DNA of 64,000 nucleotides, from contig NZ_LSGQ01000004.1 of the NCBI RefSeq assembly GCF_001675285.1, positions 155,839-219,838 on the forward strand. Direction: 5' to 3'. Source of the stretch: Elizabethkingia miricola. Lineage in GTDB: Bacteria > Bacteroidota > Bacteroidia > Flavobacteriales > Weeksellaceae. A model generated the notes under the pieces. That model searched no databases. It had not been told where the DNA came from and saw only the letters and a program-made list of their open reading frames with translations. A program made the position numbers and the translations under genes. This document shows positions 36,744 through 45,523 of this stretch, in pieces. Positions within the stretch are counted from its first letter, which is position 1, and every line of letters begins with the position of its first letter.

Positions 36744-36757
36744 CGACTTAATTGCAA
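36741..36757. promoter_or_regulatory. second operator-like palindrome downstream of the -7 box
   Basis: TTGCGACTTAATTGCAA is an imperfect palindrome with the same TTGC...TTGCAA ends as the site at 36705, and covers the predicted transcript start. Confidence 0.45.
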
Positions 36758-36800
36758 TAGTCAATTTAATAATCAGCATCAATCTTTATAGCAAAATCTT

Positions 36801-38009
36801 ATGCAGACATTAGTGAACAAATTACCGGTTACAGTTCTTAGCGGCTTTCTTGGAGCCGGAAAAACGACATTACTCAACCATATCCTCCACAACAAAGAGG
36901 GATTGAAAGTAGCTGTTATCGTAAATGACATGAGCGAGATCAATGTAGATGCCCGTTTGGTAGAAAATGAAAACACGCTTTCCCGTACCGAGGAAAAGCT
37001 TGTAGAGATGAGCAATGGCTGTATTTGCTGTACCCTTCGGGAAGATCTGATGATTGAAGTAGAAAAACTGGCAAAGGAAAAACGTTTCGATTATCTAATT
37101 ATAGAAAGTACCGGTATCAGTGAGCCAGTTCCTGTAGCTCAGACATTCTCTTTTACTGATGAAGAAACCGGAACCGATCTTTCACGCTTTAGTTATATCG
37201 ACACTATGGTTACGGTAGTAGATTGTTTTAATTTTTTCAGAGATTTTGGTACCCATGAATTGCTAGCTGACAGAGAGCTAACTGATATGGAAGGTGACTA
37301 CCGAACCATTGTCAACCTTTTAACGGATCAGATAGAATTTGCCAATGTTATTATTCTGAATAAAACCGATATGGTAGACGCAGACACGGTTGGTCTGTTA
37401 AAAGCTACGATTCATAAACTGAATCCTGATGCCAGAATTATTACTTCAGAATTTGGGCGTGTAAAATCAGATGAGATTCTGAATACAGGACTATTTGACT
37501 TTGAAGAGGCACAAAACTCTGCAGGCTGGCAAAAAGAACTGGAATCAGACGGCCATACTCCGGAAACAGAAGAATATGGCATCGGATCTTTTGTTTTCCG
37601 TAACCAGAAACCATTCCACCCAGAACGTTTCTGGAATTACCTGAACACGGATTACCCTCAGAATATAATCAGAGCCAAAGGGCTATTCTGGCTGGCCTCT
37701 CGCAGGAATGATGCTCTGAATTTCTCTCAGGCTGGCGGCTCTTCCCGTCTGGAAAAAGCAGGTGTATGGTGGTGCAGTATGCCTTATGCAGACAGAATAC
37801 GTTATGCTTCTTTTGTACATAGCAAAGATATCATTGAAGCCCGCTGGAGCAAACAATGGGGTGACCGACAGAATGAACTCGTCTTTATCGGCCAGGACAT
37901 TGATACAGAAAAAATAACGGCAGAGCTTAATGCTTGTCTTCTGCAGGATAATGAAATCGAATTTTATGATCATGGCAGATTTGCAGATCCATTTCCAAGA
38001 AATATTTAG
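36801..38009 (+). CDS. CobW/ZNG1-type GTP-binding metallochaperone
   Basis: A 402-residue P-loop GTPase: Walker [13 protein letters not shown] at 15-26, the metal site CICC (Cys74, Cys76, Cys77), Walker B-like [15 protein letters not shown], base-recognition NKTD, and a C-terminal CobW domain (WRN-like [18 protein letters not shown]). Family knowledge: COG0523 proteins hand zinc or another metal to client enzymes, often under Zur control. The operator palindromes on its promoter fit metal control. The stop codon TAG overlaps the first base of an inverted-repeat element, which may even supply it. Confidence 0.9.
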   Translation: MQTLVNKLPVTVLSGFLGAGKTTLLNHILHNKEGLKVAVIVNDMSEINVDARLVENENTLSRTEEKLVEMSNGCICCTLREDLMIEVEKLAKEKRFDYLIIESTGISEPVPVAQTFSFTDEETGTDLSRFSYIDTMVTVVDCFNFFRDFGTHELLADRELTDMEGDYRTIVNLLTDQIEFANVIILNKTDMVDADTVGLLKATIHKLNPDARIITSEFGRVKSDEILNTGLFDFEEAQNSAGWQKELESDGHTPETEEYGIGSFVFRNQKPFHPERFWNYLNTDYPQNIIRAKGLFWLASRRNDALNFSQAGGSSRLEKAGVWWCSMPYADRIRYASFVHSKDIIEARWSKQWGDRQNELVFIGQDIDTEKITAELNACLLQDNEIEFYDHGRFADPFPRNI

Positions 38010-38148
38010 AGCCTGTTTAAATTTTATTGCTCATACTCTTCGACAGGCTCAGAGTGACATTGTTCGTCCAAGATATCTTACTTTTAGGATTGTCAGACTG
38101 AGCCTGTCGAAGTCTAATATTTTTTTTAATTGAAATTTAAACAGGCTC
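38009..38148. repeat. MITE-like inverted-repeat element at the cobW stop codon
   Basis: Perfect 16-bp terminal inverted repeats (GAGCCTGTTTAAATTT and its complement) bound 140 bp. A second nested inverted repeat of 14 bp (CTTCGACAGGCTCA at 38038-38051 with TGAGCCTGTCGAAG at 38099-38112) makes the whole able to fold as a long hairpin. TTA stands at both outer borders, possibly a target duplication. There is no coding capacity, so a non-autonomous mobile or REP-type element is likely. Confidence 0.7.
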
Positions 38149-38156
38149 TTAGTTTT

Positions 38157-38897
38157 TCACATCAATAACAGGCCTCCGTCCACAGAATAAGAGCTTCCGG
38201 TTATATAACCTGCATCATCCGATAGTAAGAAAGCGGCGACGGAGGCCGCCTCATCCGGGCGTCCAATACGCCTGAGTAAAACTGTTTTTGCGAGCTCTTC
38301 TTCAAATTGTTTACGAAGATCAGCAGGAAGTTTAGCTCTGAGATTTGTTTCAAAAGGTCCTGGTACCAATGTATTTACTCTTATATTCCGGGGAGCCAAT
38401 TCACTAGCCCAACAGCGGGCAGCAGAAAGCATTGCCGCCTTGCTGGCAGAATATAATGATACCCCCGGCTGCCCTTCATAAACCGAGCTTGAAGAAGTTA
38501 CCAAAACGGATCCTCCATCTCTTATGTATGGTGCCAGCAAAGCCATTTGTAATATGGGTGTAAAAACATTGATCTGAAAAATTTCTTTCATAGTTTCTGT
38601 ACTCACCTCTGTCAATTCTCCCCCTAAAGCGATAGCCGAATTAAGCCATAAACCATCTATATCCCCTGTCTCTTTTATCAATTCTGCTAGTTTTTCAGAT
38701 GATTTTTCATCTTCAGCATTGTTGTAAAAAACAGTTGCTTTCTCTCCAAGTATTCTGGCTGCGTTTTTTAAATGACTTTCAGTTTTCCCTGTGATAATAA
38801 CATCCGCTCCTTCTTCTGTCAATCTTTTTGCGCCCGCTAAACCAATACCACTGCTTCCGCCTGTAATCAGTATTCTCTTATTTTTAAATCTTTTCAT
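38157..38897 (-). CDS. short-chain dehydrogenase/reductase
   Basis: A 246-residue classical SDR: cofactor loop TGGSSGIG at 12-19, active-site Ser135-138, Tyr149 and Lys153 (YSASK), and the C-terminal GSSYSVDGG typical of FabG-like reductases. Odd point: the usual NNAG stabilising motif is replaced by LNSAIALGG. NAD(P)H is the expected cofactor and the substrate is unknown. It is divergent from the AraC gene at 39021, its probable regulator. Confidence 0.9.
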   Translation of the reverse strand: MKRFKNKRILITGGSSGIGLAGAKRLTEEGADVIITGKTESHLKNAARILGEKATVFYNNAEDEKSSEKLAELIKETGDIDGLWLNSAIALGGELTEVSTETMKEIFQINVFTPILQMALLAPYIRDGGSVLVTSSSSVYEGQPGVSLYSASKAAMLSAARCWASELAPRNIRVNTLVPGPFETNLRAKLPADLRKQFEEELAKTVLLRRIGRPDEAASVAAFLLSDDAGYITGSSYSVDGGLLLM

Positions 38898-38914
38898 TTA
38901 TATATTTTGTGAGT

Positions 38915-38922
38915 CAAAACTA
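38915..38922 (-). promoter_or_regulatory. -7 promoter element for the SDR gene
   Basis: The minus strand reads TAGTTTTG, 18 bp before the ATG at 38897. Confidence 0.6.
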
Positions 38923-39020
38923 CTGAAGCAAGGCTCCTCAGGATATATAAAATCACTTAAAGAATATCGAAAATCAATCAAATAGTGATCTTTCTAAAAC
39001 AGATGTTGTAAATTTCCTTA

Positions 39021-39938
39021 ATGAAACTACCAGACAGCATAGAAGATTTTTACAAAGAAAAGAATCTTGACATTCCGTCAGATATAAAATGGCAGTCTGG
39101 CTATTTTGATGTTATAAAAGTAACTTCTTCTTTGCAAAGGGAAACTTTGATCTCACAATTTAGTTTCTATAGAAAAAATCTGTATAAAATAAAACTGATA
39201 AAAGGGGAATGCAAATGTCATTATGCAAGCAGAACTGTCGATATTAAAGGATTTGCTTTAATATTCGTTGCCCCCAATAATCCATTTATACTGGAAGAAA
39301 AGAATGGTTCTATTGAAGAATATTTCATTGTCTTTAACAGCGATTTCTTCAATAACTTCGGCTCCATAACTTCTTATCCGGTTTTTCAGAACCCGGAGAA
39401 CAGTATTTTTAGTTTATCCGAAAATGGATATTCTGAATTTCAGCTTTTATTAGATAATATACAAAAGGAATCTTTATCCGAATATGAGTACCGTACAGAT
39501 CTTATACGAAACATGGTGTATCAGTTAATACATAAAGTCCTGAAGCAAAATGATTTTCAAATATTAAAAAGTATTGTTAATACAGCAGATCACAGAATTG
39601 CTGTATTATTTGAAGAATTATTGTCTCAGCAGTTTCCATTACATTCTTCGGCAGATCTTATACGATTAAAAAAACCTGTGGATTTTGCTGATAAGCTGGC
39701 AATATCTATAAATCACCTGAATAAGGCTGTGAAAAGCATATATAAAAAAACAACAACAGAAGTTATAACAGAAAGAATTATGCAGGAGGCTATGATCTTG
39801 CTAAAAGTGACCAATTGGTCGGTTTCTGAAATAGCTTATGTTCTGGGTTATGAAACCCCATCCAGATTTACTTACACCTTTCACAGATACTCGCAATATA
39901 CTCCTTCTGTATACAGAAAAGAATTTTATAATAAATAA
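39021..39938 (+). CDS. AraC family transcriptional regulator
   Basis: A 305-residue regulator: a cupin-like N-terminal sensor (FVAPNNPFILEEKNG, YFIVFNSDFF) and a C-terminal AraC domain (FADKLAISINHLNKAVKSIYKKTTTEVI, SVSEIAYVLGYETPSRFTYTFHRYSQYTPS). It diverges from the SDR gene 123 bp away, the common arrangement of such regulators with a target reductase. The effector is unknown. Confidence 0.87.
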   Translation: MKLPDSIEDFYKEKNLDIPSDIKWQSGYFDVIKVTSSLQRETLISQFSFYRKNLYKIKLIKGECKCHYASRTVDIKGFALIFVAPNNPFILEEKNGSIEEYFIVFNSDFFNNFGSITSYPVFQNPENSIFSLSENGYSEFQLLLDNIQKESLSEYEYRTDLIRNMVYQLIHKVLKQNDFQILKSIVNTADHRIAVLFEELLSQQFPLHSSADLIRLKKPVDFADKLAISINHLNKAVKSIYKKTTTEVITERIMQEAMILLKVTNWSVSEIAYVLGYETPSRFTYTFHRYSQYTPSVYRKEFYNK

Positions 39939-39972
39939 GTAAATTCTACGTTCACTCTATAGTGATTTATTG

Positions 39973-39980
39973 TACTTTTG
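39973..39980 (+). promoter_or_regulatory. -7 promoter element
   Basis: TACTTTTG, 28 bp before the ATG at 40009; it shows that an upstream in-frame ATG at 39970 is not the start. Confidence 0.65.
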
Positions 39981-40008
39981 CGCTCATATTCTAATTAATA
40001 AACCTTAT

Positions 40009-40569
40009 ATGAAAAAATTTATTCTTGGTACAGCCCTGCTAACCTCAGCTTTTACTACTATGCTTATGGCTCAGTCGAAACTATTAGCCAAAACAACCTG
40101 GAAAATAGAAAACATTGCTGCTAATGGCAACATCGTGCTGAAAAAAACAAAGCATATCAATCTCCTTGCGGAGGAGCCAAAATTTAATTACTTGCAGTTT
40201 ACAGATAGCAAAAAATATAAAACCGGCAATTCGTGTTTCCAAACGGATGCAAGCTATAATTTGTACGAAGAAAGTAATAAAGTTGAACTTTACTCGGGTA
40301 TTTCGGGTTCTTCATCTGATTGTAAAGAGCCAAAAAATATTGAAGGTACATATGTTTACAAGATAACTGGTGATCGTATGGATTTAGAGCGTATACAGTC
40401 GGAAAACATGAACAATGAAGATGCTCAGGCTGCTGAAGGAGCTGAAATAGCAGGTCCCGGAGAAGCGATAGATGCGGCATCGGAAACGGCGGTTGCAGCA
40501 GCAGAAGCTGCAGCTAAAGAATCCAATAAGCCTAAGAGTAAAAAAACAACAAAGAAAGCACGCAAATAA
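40009..40569 (+). CDS. secreted hypothetical protein with Ala- and Lys-rich tail
   Basis: A 186-residue protein with signal peptide MKKFILGTALLTSAFTTMLMAQ. The mature part up to about residue 130 looks like a small lipocalin- or META-like beta-sandwich (TTWKIENIAANGNIVL, FNYLQFTDSKKYKTG, GTYVYKITGDRMDLERI). The C-terminal 55 residues are Ala/Glu-rich and end in a Lys-rich segment (PKSKKTTKKARK), a low-complexity tail. Function is unknown. It is monocistronic, with a terminator at 40606. Confidence 0.72.
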   Translation: MKKFILGTALLTSAFTTMLMAQSKLLAKTTWKIENIAANGNIVLKKTKHINLLAEEPKFNYLQFTDSKKYKTGNSCFQTDASYNLYEESNKVELYSGISGSSSDCKEPKNIEGTYVYKITGDRMDLERIQSENMNNEDAQAAEGAEIAGPGEAIDAASETAVAAAEAAAKESNKPKSKKTTKKARK

Positions 40570-40605
40570 AAGAGTGTTCCATTAATCTTGTATCAGATAA
40601 TAACA

Positions 40606-40634
40606 AAAGGCCGGGAAATAAATTCCCGGCCTTT
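40606..40634. terminator. bidirectional terminator
   Basis: Stem AAAGGCCGGGAA / TTCCCGGCCTTT between convergent genes that end at 40569 and 40660. Confidence 0.8.
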
Positions 40635-40659
40635 CTGTTTGATATGAAGAATGTTTAAG

Positions 40660-41991
40660 TTAGTTTACTTTTGTAAGCGTAAAGCGCTGTTTCGTGTAAG
40701 GCTGTAGTGTCTGATCTGTACTGCCAATAACTATCGGAGTAAGATTAGTTGTCAGACCGTCTTTTACCTCTAGTCTTAAAGATGGAGCATTTTTAGGAGC
40801 AAAACCAAAACCTTCATTTCCTAAATTAAATAACAACCATTTCTGACTATCCATATCCGCATTGGTTCTTAGCTCTACAGCCGTTCCGTTTGCTGTTCCA
40901 TTATTTCTTACCGTTAATACTTTTGTAGAATCCAGTATCGACTTAATGGTAAAATAACCATGCTCTGATTTGCGGAAGATAAATTTCTGATTATTTCCTG
41001 TAGAAGCCGAATATAAAATTACATTGGTGCCATCAGCTGTTGAACTTCCGGTAATATCAACATTTTTATCACCTGCTAAAGAAGTTGTAAGTGTATACGT
41101 ACCGTTAGTAGCAGATGTGGAGTTTACTGGTCCATACAAATGATTGATACCTGCATAATCACCTGCAGACAGGCCATCTCTTTGCTTGCCGAATGTAGAA
41201 CCATCCAGTTTTGTCATTACAGGCAGATTAGGATCTATAGCAAAATCTGTAGATTTATACATCATCACCGAACCAAAGTCGAATTCTCCGTGTCCTGCAT
41301 AATCGTTATAAAGATTGAAATTGTGACGGGTACCGTCCTGTGCTCTATTGGTATCTACTATAATATACTGATCCCTGTCCGGACGGCACTGTTCATGCAT
41401 AATCCCCATCGAGTGCATAATCTCGTGTGCAATAATTGCCGGATAAGTTGTATTGTATATTTTAATACCATTTACTCTGTTTTTTACCCAACCCAGTGGG
41501 GAACTGTTTCCTGTGGAATAAGTAAATGTAATGTATTCAGTTTGATTGGTACGTTGAATGAACTTAACACTGGTTTTTGAAGAGATCATATCAAACGCTT
41601 TGTTAATATTCGTAAGGAATGTATTATAGGCCTGAGTACTTAAGCTTCCCTGACTGGGTAAAGTATAGTAAACTGTTGCATTTGGCCAGGTTTTAATAAA
41701 AGAACTTACAATTGTACTACGCTCAACTGTAGATATATCCGGATTGGCCATTCTCTTCAACTGGTTAAACTGCTCTGCAGTGATTGTAATATCATCAGCG
41801 TAAAAGTACTCACCATTAACTTCATTTACATAAGTGTAAGCTCCATTAATTAGCAATTTATGAATGGTTGTTCCGTTCAGCTGGGTTGTTGTATGATCAA
41901 CCGGACTTGCGGGAGTAGTTTCCATATCCGACTTACAAGAATTGAGAGCCAGAACCAGGCAGCCTGATAAGATTAATAGTTTACGTGTCAT
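40660..41991 (-). CDS. astacin-type (M12A) zinc metalloprotease with ricin-type lectin domain, flavastacin-like
   Basis: A 443-residue exported protease. Leader MTRKLLILSGCLVLALNSC (lipobox-like Cys19) and a propeptide to about residue 90. The zinc site HEIMHSMGIMHE holds His189, Glu190, His193 and His199; the Met-turn is SVMMY (Met243 or 244, Tyr245). About residues 295-443 are a ricin B-type lectin domain (DKNVDITG, TGNNQKFIF, DSQKWLLF). Flavastacin of Elizabethkingia meningoseptica is a secreted M12A protease, and this is its closest known type; identity is not proven. Substrates would be host or environmental proteins. Confidence 0.88.
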   Translation of the reverse strand: MTRKLLILSGCLVLALNSCKSDMETTPASPVDHTTTQLNGTTIHKLLINGAYTYVNEVNGEYFYADDITITAEQFNQLKRMANPDISTVERSTIVSSFIKTWPNATVYYTLPSQGSLSTQAYNTFLTNINKAFDMISSKTSVKFIQRTNQTEYITFTYSTGNSSPLGWVKNRVNGIKIYNTTYPAIIAHEIMHSMGIMHEQCRPDRDQYIIVDTNRAQDGTRHNFNLYNDYAGHGEFDFGSVMMYKSTDFAIDPNLPVMTKLDGSTFGKQRDGLSAGDYAGINHLYGPVNSTSATNGTYTLTTSLAGDKNVDITGSSTADGTNVILYSASTGNNQKFIFRKSEHGYFTIKSILDSTKVLTVRNNGTANGTAVELRTNADMDSQKWLLFNLGNEGFGFAPKNAPSLRLEVKDGLTTNLTPIVIGSTDQTLQPYTKQRFTLTKVN

Positions 41992-42710
41992 AATAAAAAA
42001 TTTAGTGTTTAGTGTTATTTAGTTTTTTAAAAGTTGTTGTAAATACCCGGGCTATCGGAGCGAATACAAAATACTACTCAGTAATAATGATGCAGACATT
42101 CTGAAAGCCGGGTATTTTCTGTAAATGTTTTGTATACAAGGATATTATTACATAACCAATCAATATAGTCGGAGTTTAAACTGAAAATAAAAACACCTCC
42201 CGAATAAAATTGACTATTATGTTCAGCTAAATATTAGCAGAATATCTGGTGTACTAAAAACAGATTACAGTGGCCTCCGAATTACCGGTGCCATACTAGT
42301 TATTAAGTAAAAGTGATAGAGAAATTTTATTGTCAATACAGGGAACCTGCAACTGTGCTGTTGGAAAGAATTCCAACAATCGTGATTTAATTGCTTTTTT
42401 CATAATCATTATTGTAATTTGGTTGTGTTCTGCTAATATACAAATAATAATCATATTTCAATTTAACATAATAAAATAAATATTTTATTACAATAAATAG
42501 ATTAAAACAGATATTTTACATACTATATAACAATCAATAAAACTCATTTACATCATAAAAACACAACACTAAATATTTGAAAAAAAATTATAATATGAAG
42601 AATTTAAATTATTATTTACATCTGGAACGATTGCCTACAACTAACATGCAATGAAATTTGTATTCTTATTTTTCTTAATTTGGCAAAACTGAAACAATAG
42701 ATATGATACA
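41992..42710. other. intergenic region upstream of the astacin gene
   Basis: This 719-bp AT-rich stretch holds one possible 35-codon ORF on the minus strand (42296-42403) and short hairpin-like repeats such as TACCCGGGC with GCCGGGTA. No clear -7 box was found. It is long for this genome and may hold regulatory RNA, but I cannot support one. Confidence 0.4.
42296..42403 (-). CDS. possible 35-residue peptide
   Basis: The frame from ATG at 42403 to TAG reads MKKAIKSRLLEFF at the N-terminus and ends in ISLSLLLNN. The MKKAIKS start followed by a short hydrophobic tail looks like a small peptide precursor, but there is no maturation gene beside it and a chance ORF is quite possible. Confidence 0.25.
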   Translation of the reverse strand: MKKAIKSRLLEFFPTAQLQVPCIDNKISLSLLLNN

Positions 42711-43118
42711 ATGATGAAACAAATTTTTATTTTTTCTCTCTTATGCATAAGTTCTTTAGCTTTTGCACAGGAAAAAGAATATGATCTTAAAGTAATGGGT
42801 TGCTATAAAGGTTCCGAAAGCAATCAACAAGTTGATGGTATTTCAAAATATTGGGTTTCTTGCCGACTGGACAAAGGAAAAAGTATACTTCTATTTGTCG
42901 CTATCGATCAAAACGGTAATGTCCAACAAACTACAGAAAATGGAAACTGGTGGACTAGTAATGGAAAGTATTATGAATTACACAAAACAGATAATGTAAC
43001 AGATGTATATAGTTATTCAGTATTACCAAACGGGGATGTAAAATTTAAATCTATAGAACTTTTGGGGAAATTAGATACTACATATGAATTTATCGATTCT
43101 AAAATAGAAGATGATTAA
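42711..43118 (+). CDS. small secreted hypothetical protein
   Basis: A 135-residue protein with signal peptide MMKQIFIFSLLCISSLAFAQ. The mature part is a predicted beta-rich domain (YDLKVMGCYKG, YWVSCRLDKGKSILLFVAI, YSVLPNGDVKFKSIELLG) ending with acidic residues. Two Cys could pair. I do not recognise a family. It is the first of four plus-strand genes with small gaps. Confidence 0.68.
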   Translation: MMKQIFIFSLLCISSLAFAQEKEYDLKVMGCYKGSESNQQVDGISKYWVSCRLDKGKSILLFVAIDQNGNVQQTTENGNWWTSNGKYYELHKTDNVTDVYSYSVLPNGDVKFKSIELLGKLDTTYEFIDSKIEDD

Positions 43119-43153
43119 ATTATAGTATCCTTATATAAAACAAAAACTACAAA

Positions 43154-43426
43154 ATGGGGTTAAAAAATTTTTTGCTGAGAAGCATTATCTCTATACTTAT
43201 ATTTGTTACAGGTACTACACTCTCCTATCGTAATGATATGCCAAAGGATGGTTTCGAAACGATGGGTTTCCCTCTTAGCTTTTATCGTAATAATCCCGAC
43301 CCTGTAGATATGGCTGCTAAAGCAGATAACTTATATCCTTGGTATATGGTTTTCGATTTTCTATTCGCTATCGGATTAGCCATTGGAATAGAGAAAATGT
43401 TCCGTTTTATTTTTAGAAAGAAATAA
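43154..43426 (+). CDS. small two-TM membrane protein, paralogue of 43879-44178
   Basis: A 90-residue protein with two hydrophobic segments: FLLRSIISILIFVTGTTLSY (about 5-24) and WYMVFDFLFAIGLAIGIEKMF (about 63-84). Between them are FETMGFPLSFYRNNPDP and NLYPWY. The same pattern (GFPFSFY, FYPWYLFFNFLFA) occurs in the protein two genes downstream. Function is unknown; an inner-membrane location is likely. Confidence 0.68.
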   Translation: MGLKNFLLRSIISILIFVTGTTLSYRNDMPKDGFETMGFPLSFYRNNPDPVDMAAKADNLYPWYMVFDFLFAIGLAIGIEKMFRFIFRKK

Positions 43427-43435
43427 AGTATTAAA

Positions 43436-43861
43436 ATGAAGATCAGAACTATAAAAGAGAGCGATCATGGTGTTATATCAGATTTGCTAAGTCAGTTAGG
43501 TTATCCTGACACAGAACGGTTTATAAAAGAGAAAATCAGAACACTTCTGGAAAATCCAAATGAATATCTGGTCGTTATTGAGAATGAAAATGAACATGTA
43601 TTTGGTTTTATCTCCGTTCATATTATTCCGCAAATTGCACTGGAAGGAGATTTTGCCAGAATAAGTTATTTTGCCGTAGACGAAAATTACAGGAGCCTGG
43701 GCGCCGGAAAAATCCTTGAAGAATACTGTACCAAAATCGCGAAAGAAAGAAACTGTGACCGTATAGAAGTTCATTGTCATACAAGAAGAGAGAAAGCCCA
43801 CCTGTTTTACTACAGACAGGGGTATGAAGAGTCTCCGAAATACCTGATGAAAAAACTATAA
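43436..43861 (+). CDS. GNAT family N-acetyltransferase
   Basis: A 141-residue single GNAT domain: ISDLLSQLGYPDTERFI near the N-terminus, VFGFISVHIIPQIALEGDFARISYFAVDENYRSLGAGKILEEYC (strand beta4 and acetyl-CoA loop), HTRREKAHLFYYRQGY. It starts 9 bp after the first membrane protein and ends 17 bp before the second, so the three genes likely form an operon. The acceptor is unknown. Confidence 0.86.
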   Translation: MKIRTIKESDHGVISDLLSQLGYPDTERFIKEKIRTLLENPNEYLVVIENENEHVFGFISVHIIPQIALEGDFARISYFAVDENYRSLGAGKILEEYCTKIAKERNCDRIEVHCHTRREKAHLFYYRQGYEESPKYLMKKL

Positions 43862-43878
43862 TTATTATTAATACTCCA

Positions 43879-44178
43879 ATGAAACTAAAAATATTTCTGC
43901 TAAGGTGTATTTTAATTCTAATTGTATTTGTAATCTGTAATGCACTCTCCTACCACAATGGGATGGCATATGACGGGGACGATACAATAGGTTTTCCATT
44001 TAGTTTTTATGAAAAATCTGTTGGGTTCAGCCTGATTACTAAAACTATGCAGGAATCTGAGAATTTCTATCCCTGGTATCTGTTTTTTAATTTTTTATTC
44101 GCAGTAGTATTAGCCATAATATTAGAAAAACTATATTATCTTATCATCAAAAAGACATCCGCCAAAACAAACAAATAG
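43879..44178 (+). CDS. small two-TM membrane protein, paralogue of 43154-43426
   Basis: A 99-residue protein: FLLRCILILIVFVICNALSY, then DTIGFPFSFYEKS and FYPWYLFFNFLFAVVLAIILEKLYYLI, ending with a basic tail. It has the same architecture as the gene before the GNAT. Function is unknown. Confidence 0.68.
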   Translation: MKLKIFLLRCILILIVFVICNALSYHNGMAYDGDDTIGFPFSFYEKSVGFSLITKTMQESENFYPWYLFFNFLFAVVLAIILEKLYYLIIKKTSAKTNK

Positions 44179-44240
44179 CTTATTCTCTTAATATCCGAAT
44201 TCTAACTTTGTACTTCTGATTTCTAACGTCGCATTTTACA

Positions 44241-45401
44241 TCATTCTTCATCTTCATACTCTTCATCTGTATTTTTAGTCGTTGCTGCTTTTGCTTTTTG
44301 TTTTACAGTATTCCCTGCAGGCTGTTGCTGAGTTACACAATGTACCATACCGCCATTTTCATATAAGTTTCTTACATCTATCCCGATAACTTTACGATCC
44401 GGATACTGTTTCTGAATAATTTTATTGGCCACCTCATCATTAACGTCTCCGTAATTGGGAACCAGTACAACACCATTAGCAACATAATAATTGACATATG
44501 ATCCTTTATAATCCAGTTGTTTCCCATATGCTGTTTTTACATTATTTTTGGTAGCAGGCACATAAACTTTTTTGTACTGCTCCCCTTTTGTATTGCTGGC
44601 AGCATAAAGTGTATTTATATCCTTTTCAGATAATCCCATATCCAAAAGATCATCCTTTTCCATTGTAAGCATTGTTGAGGAATTGATGAATTTCATAAAT
44701 CCATCTATATGCATATCGGTAATATCCAAGCCTGTTACCCCCTCAAGCCATATCACTTTAGAAACACCATAATACTTCTTAAAATAATCTTCGGCTTCCT
44801 GCTGGGTAATATCTTTATTTCTTATCGATCCTTTTTTCTGACTGATTACCGAACTTTTGCAGGCCATAAGAACACCTTTCCCATCAGTTTCAACAGAACC
44901 GCCTTCATTCACCATTTCATCATTCAGGTTAATTACTTTTATTCCCAGGTCTCTTCCAATTTGAGAAGGAACAGCATCGCAGCTTTCAAAATCAAACTTC
45001 TCCCCCCAGCCGTTGAATCCCCAATCTTCTATCAGAATATTATTATTTTTATCCTTTACGAATAGCGGACCATTGTCCCGTACCCATACATCATCTGTAG
45101 GATAGATTTTGAAATCGACATTCTTCAGACTTACGCCTGCTTTCTGTAACACTCCTATGATACGCTCTTTTTCCGATTCGTCATAAGCTATAATATGTAC
45201 TTTTTCATTTACCTGCAATGCTTTTGTCATATCTATCCAGGTTTTTTCGACCCGGTTTCGGTAGGTTATACCGTGTTGATGATGATGAGGCCACTGCAGC
45301 CATGTTCCTTCATGCGGTGCAGATTCTTCCGGGAAGTGATAAGTTTGTGTCATACAGAACTGAAAGCTTAAAAAAACGAATATTGTCAATAATTTTCTCA
45401 T
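44241..45401 (-). CDS. agmatine deiminase / peptidylarginine deiminase family protein, exported
   Basis: A 386-residue enzyme with signal peptide MRKLLTIFVFLSFQFCMTQ. The guanidino-modifying fold shows APHEGTWLQWPHH, DDVWVRDNGPLFV (residues 103-115), EGGSVETDGKG, the catalytic His/Asp segment DMHIDGFMKF, and the nucleophile Cys355 in GGMVHCVTQQQP. Known reaction: deimination of agmatine or of peptidyl-arginine to citrulline derivatives with release of ammonia. The signal peptide is unusual for a cytosolic agmatine deiminase and points to periplasmic or secreted action, as in the P. gingivalis type. The C-terminus is a short acidic tail. Confidence 0.85.
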   Translation of the reverse strand: MRKLLTIFVFLSFQFCMTQTYHFPEESAPHEGTWLQWPHHHQHGITYRNRVEKTWIDMTKALQVNEKVHIIAYDESEKERIIGVLQKAGVSLKNVDFKIYPTDDVWVRDNGPLFVKDKNNNILIEDWGFNGWGEKFDFESCDAVPSQIGRDLGIKVINLNDEMVNEGGSVETDGKGVLMACKSSVISQKKGSIRNKDITQQEAEDYFKKYYGVSKVIWLEGVTGLDITDMHIDGFMKFINSSTMLTMEKDDLLDMGLSEKDINTLYAASNTKGEQYKKVYVPATKNNVKTAYGKQLDYKGSYVNYYVANGVVLVPNYGDVNDEVANKIIQKQYPDRKVIGIDVRNLYENGGMVHCVTQQQPAGNTVKQKAKAATTKNTDEEYEDEE

Positions 45402-45426
45402 TTGGATAATCTTGTGTTTCCTGATG

Positions 45427-45434
45427 CAAAATTA
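45427..45434 (-). promoter_or_regulatory. -7 promoter element for the deiminase gene
   Basis: The minus strand reads TAATTTTG, 26 bp before the ATG at 45401. Confidence 0.55.
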
Positions 45435-45523
45435 GATCTTCACAACCGATAAATGTTGTCCTAAAAAGACAATCTGCATATTTTCAGCCGGATTATACTA
45501 TAGAAGCAAAAGAAATGGCTATT

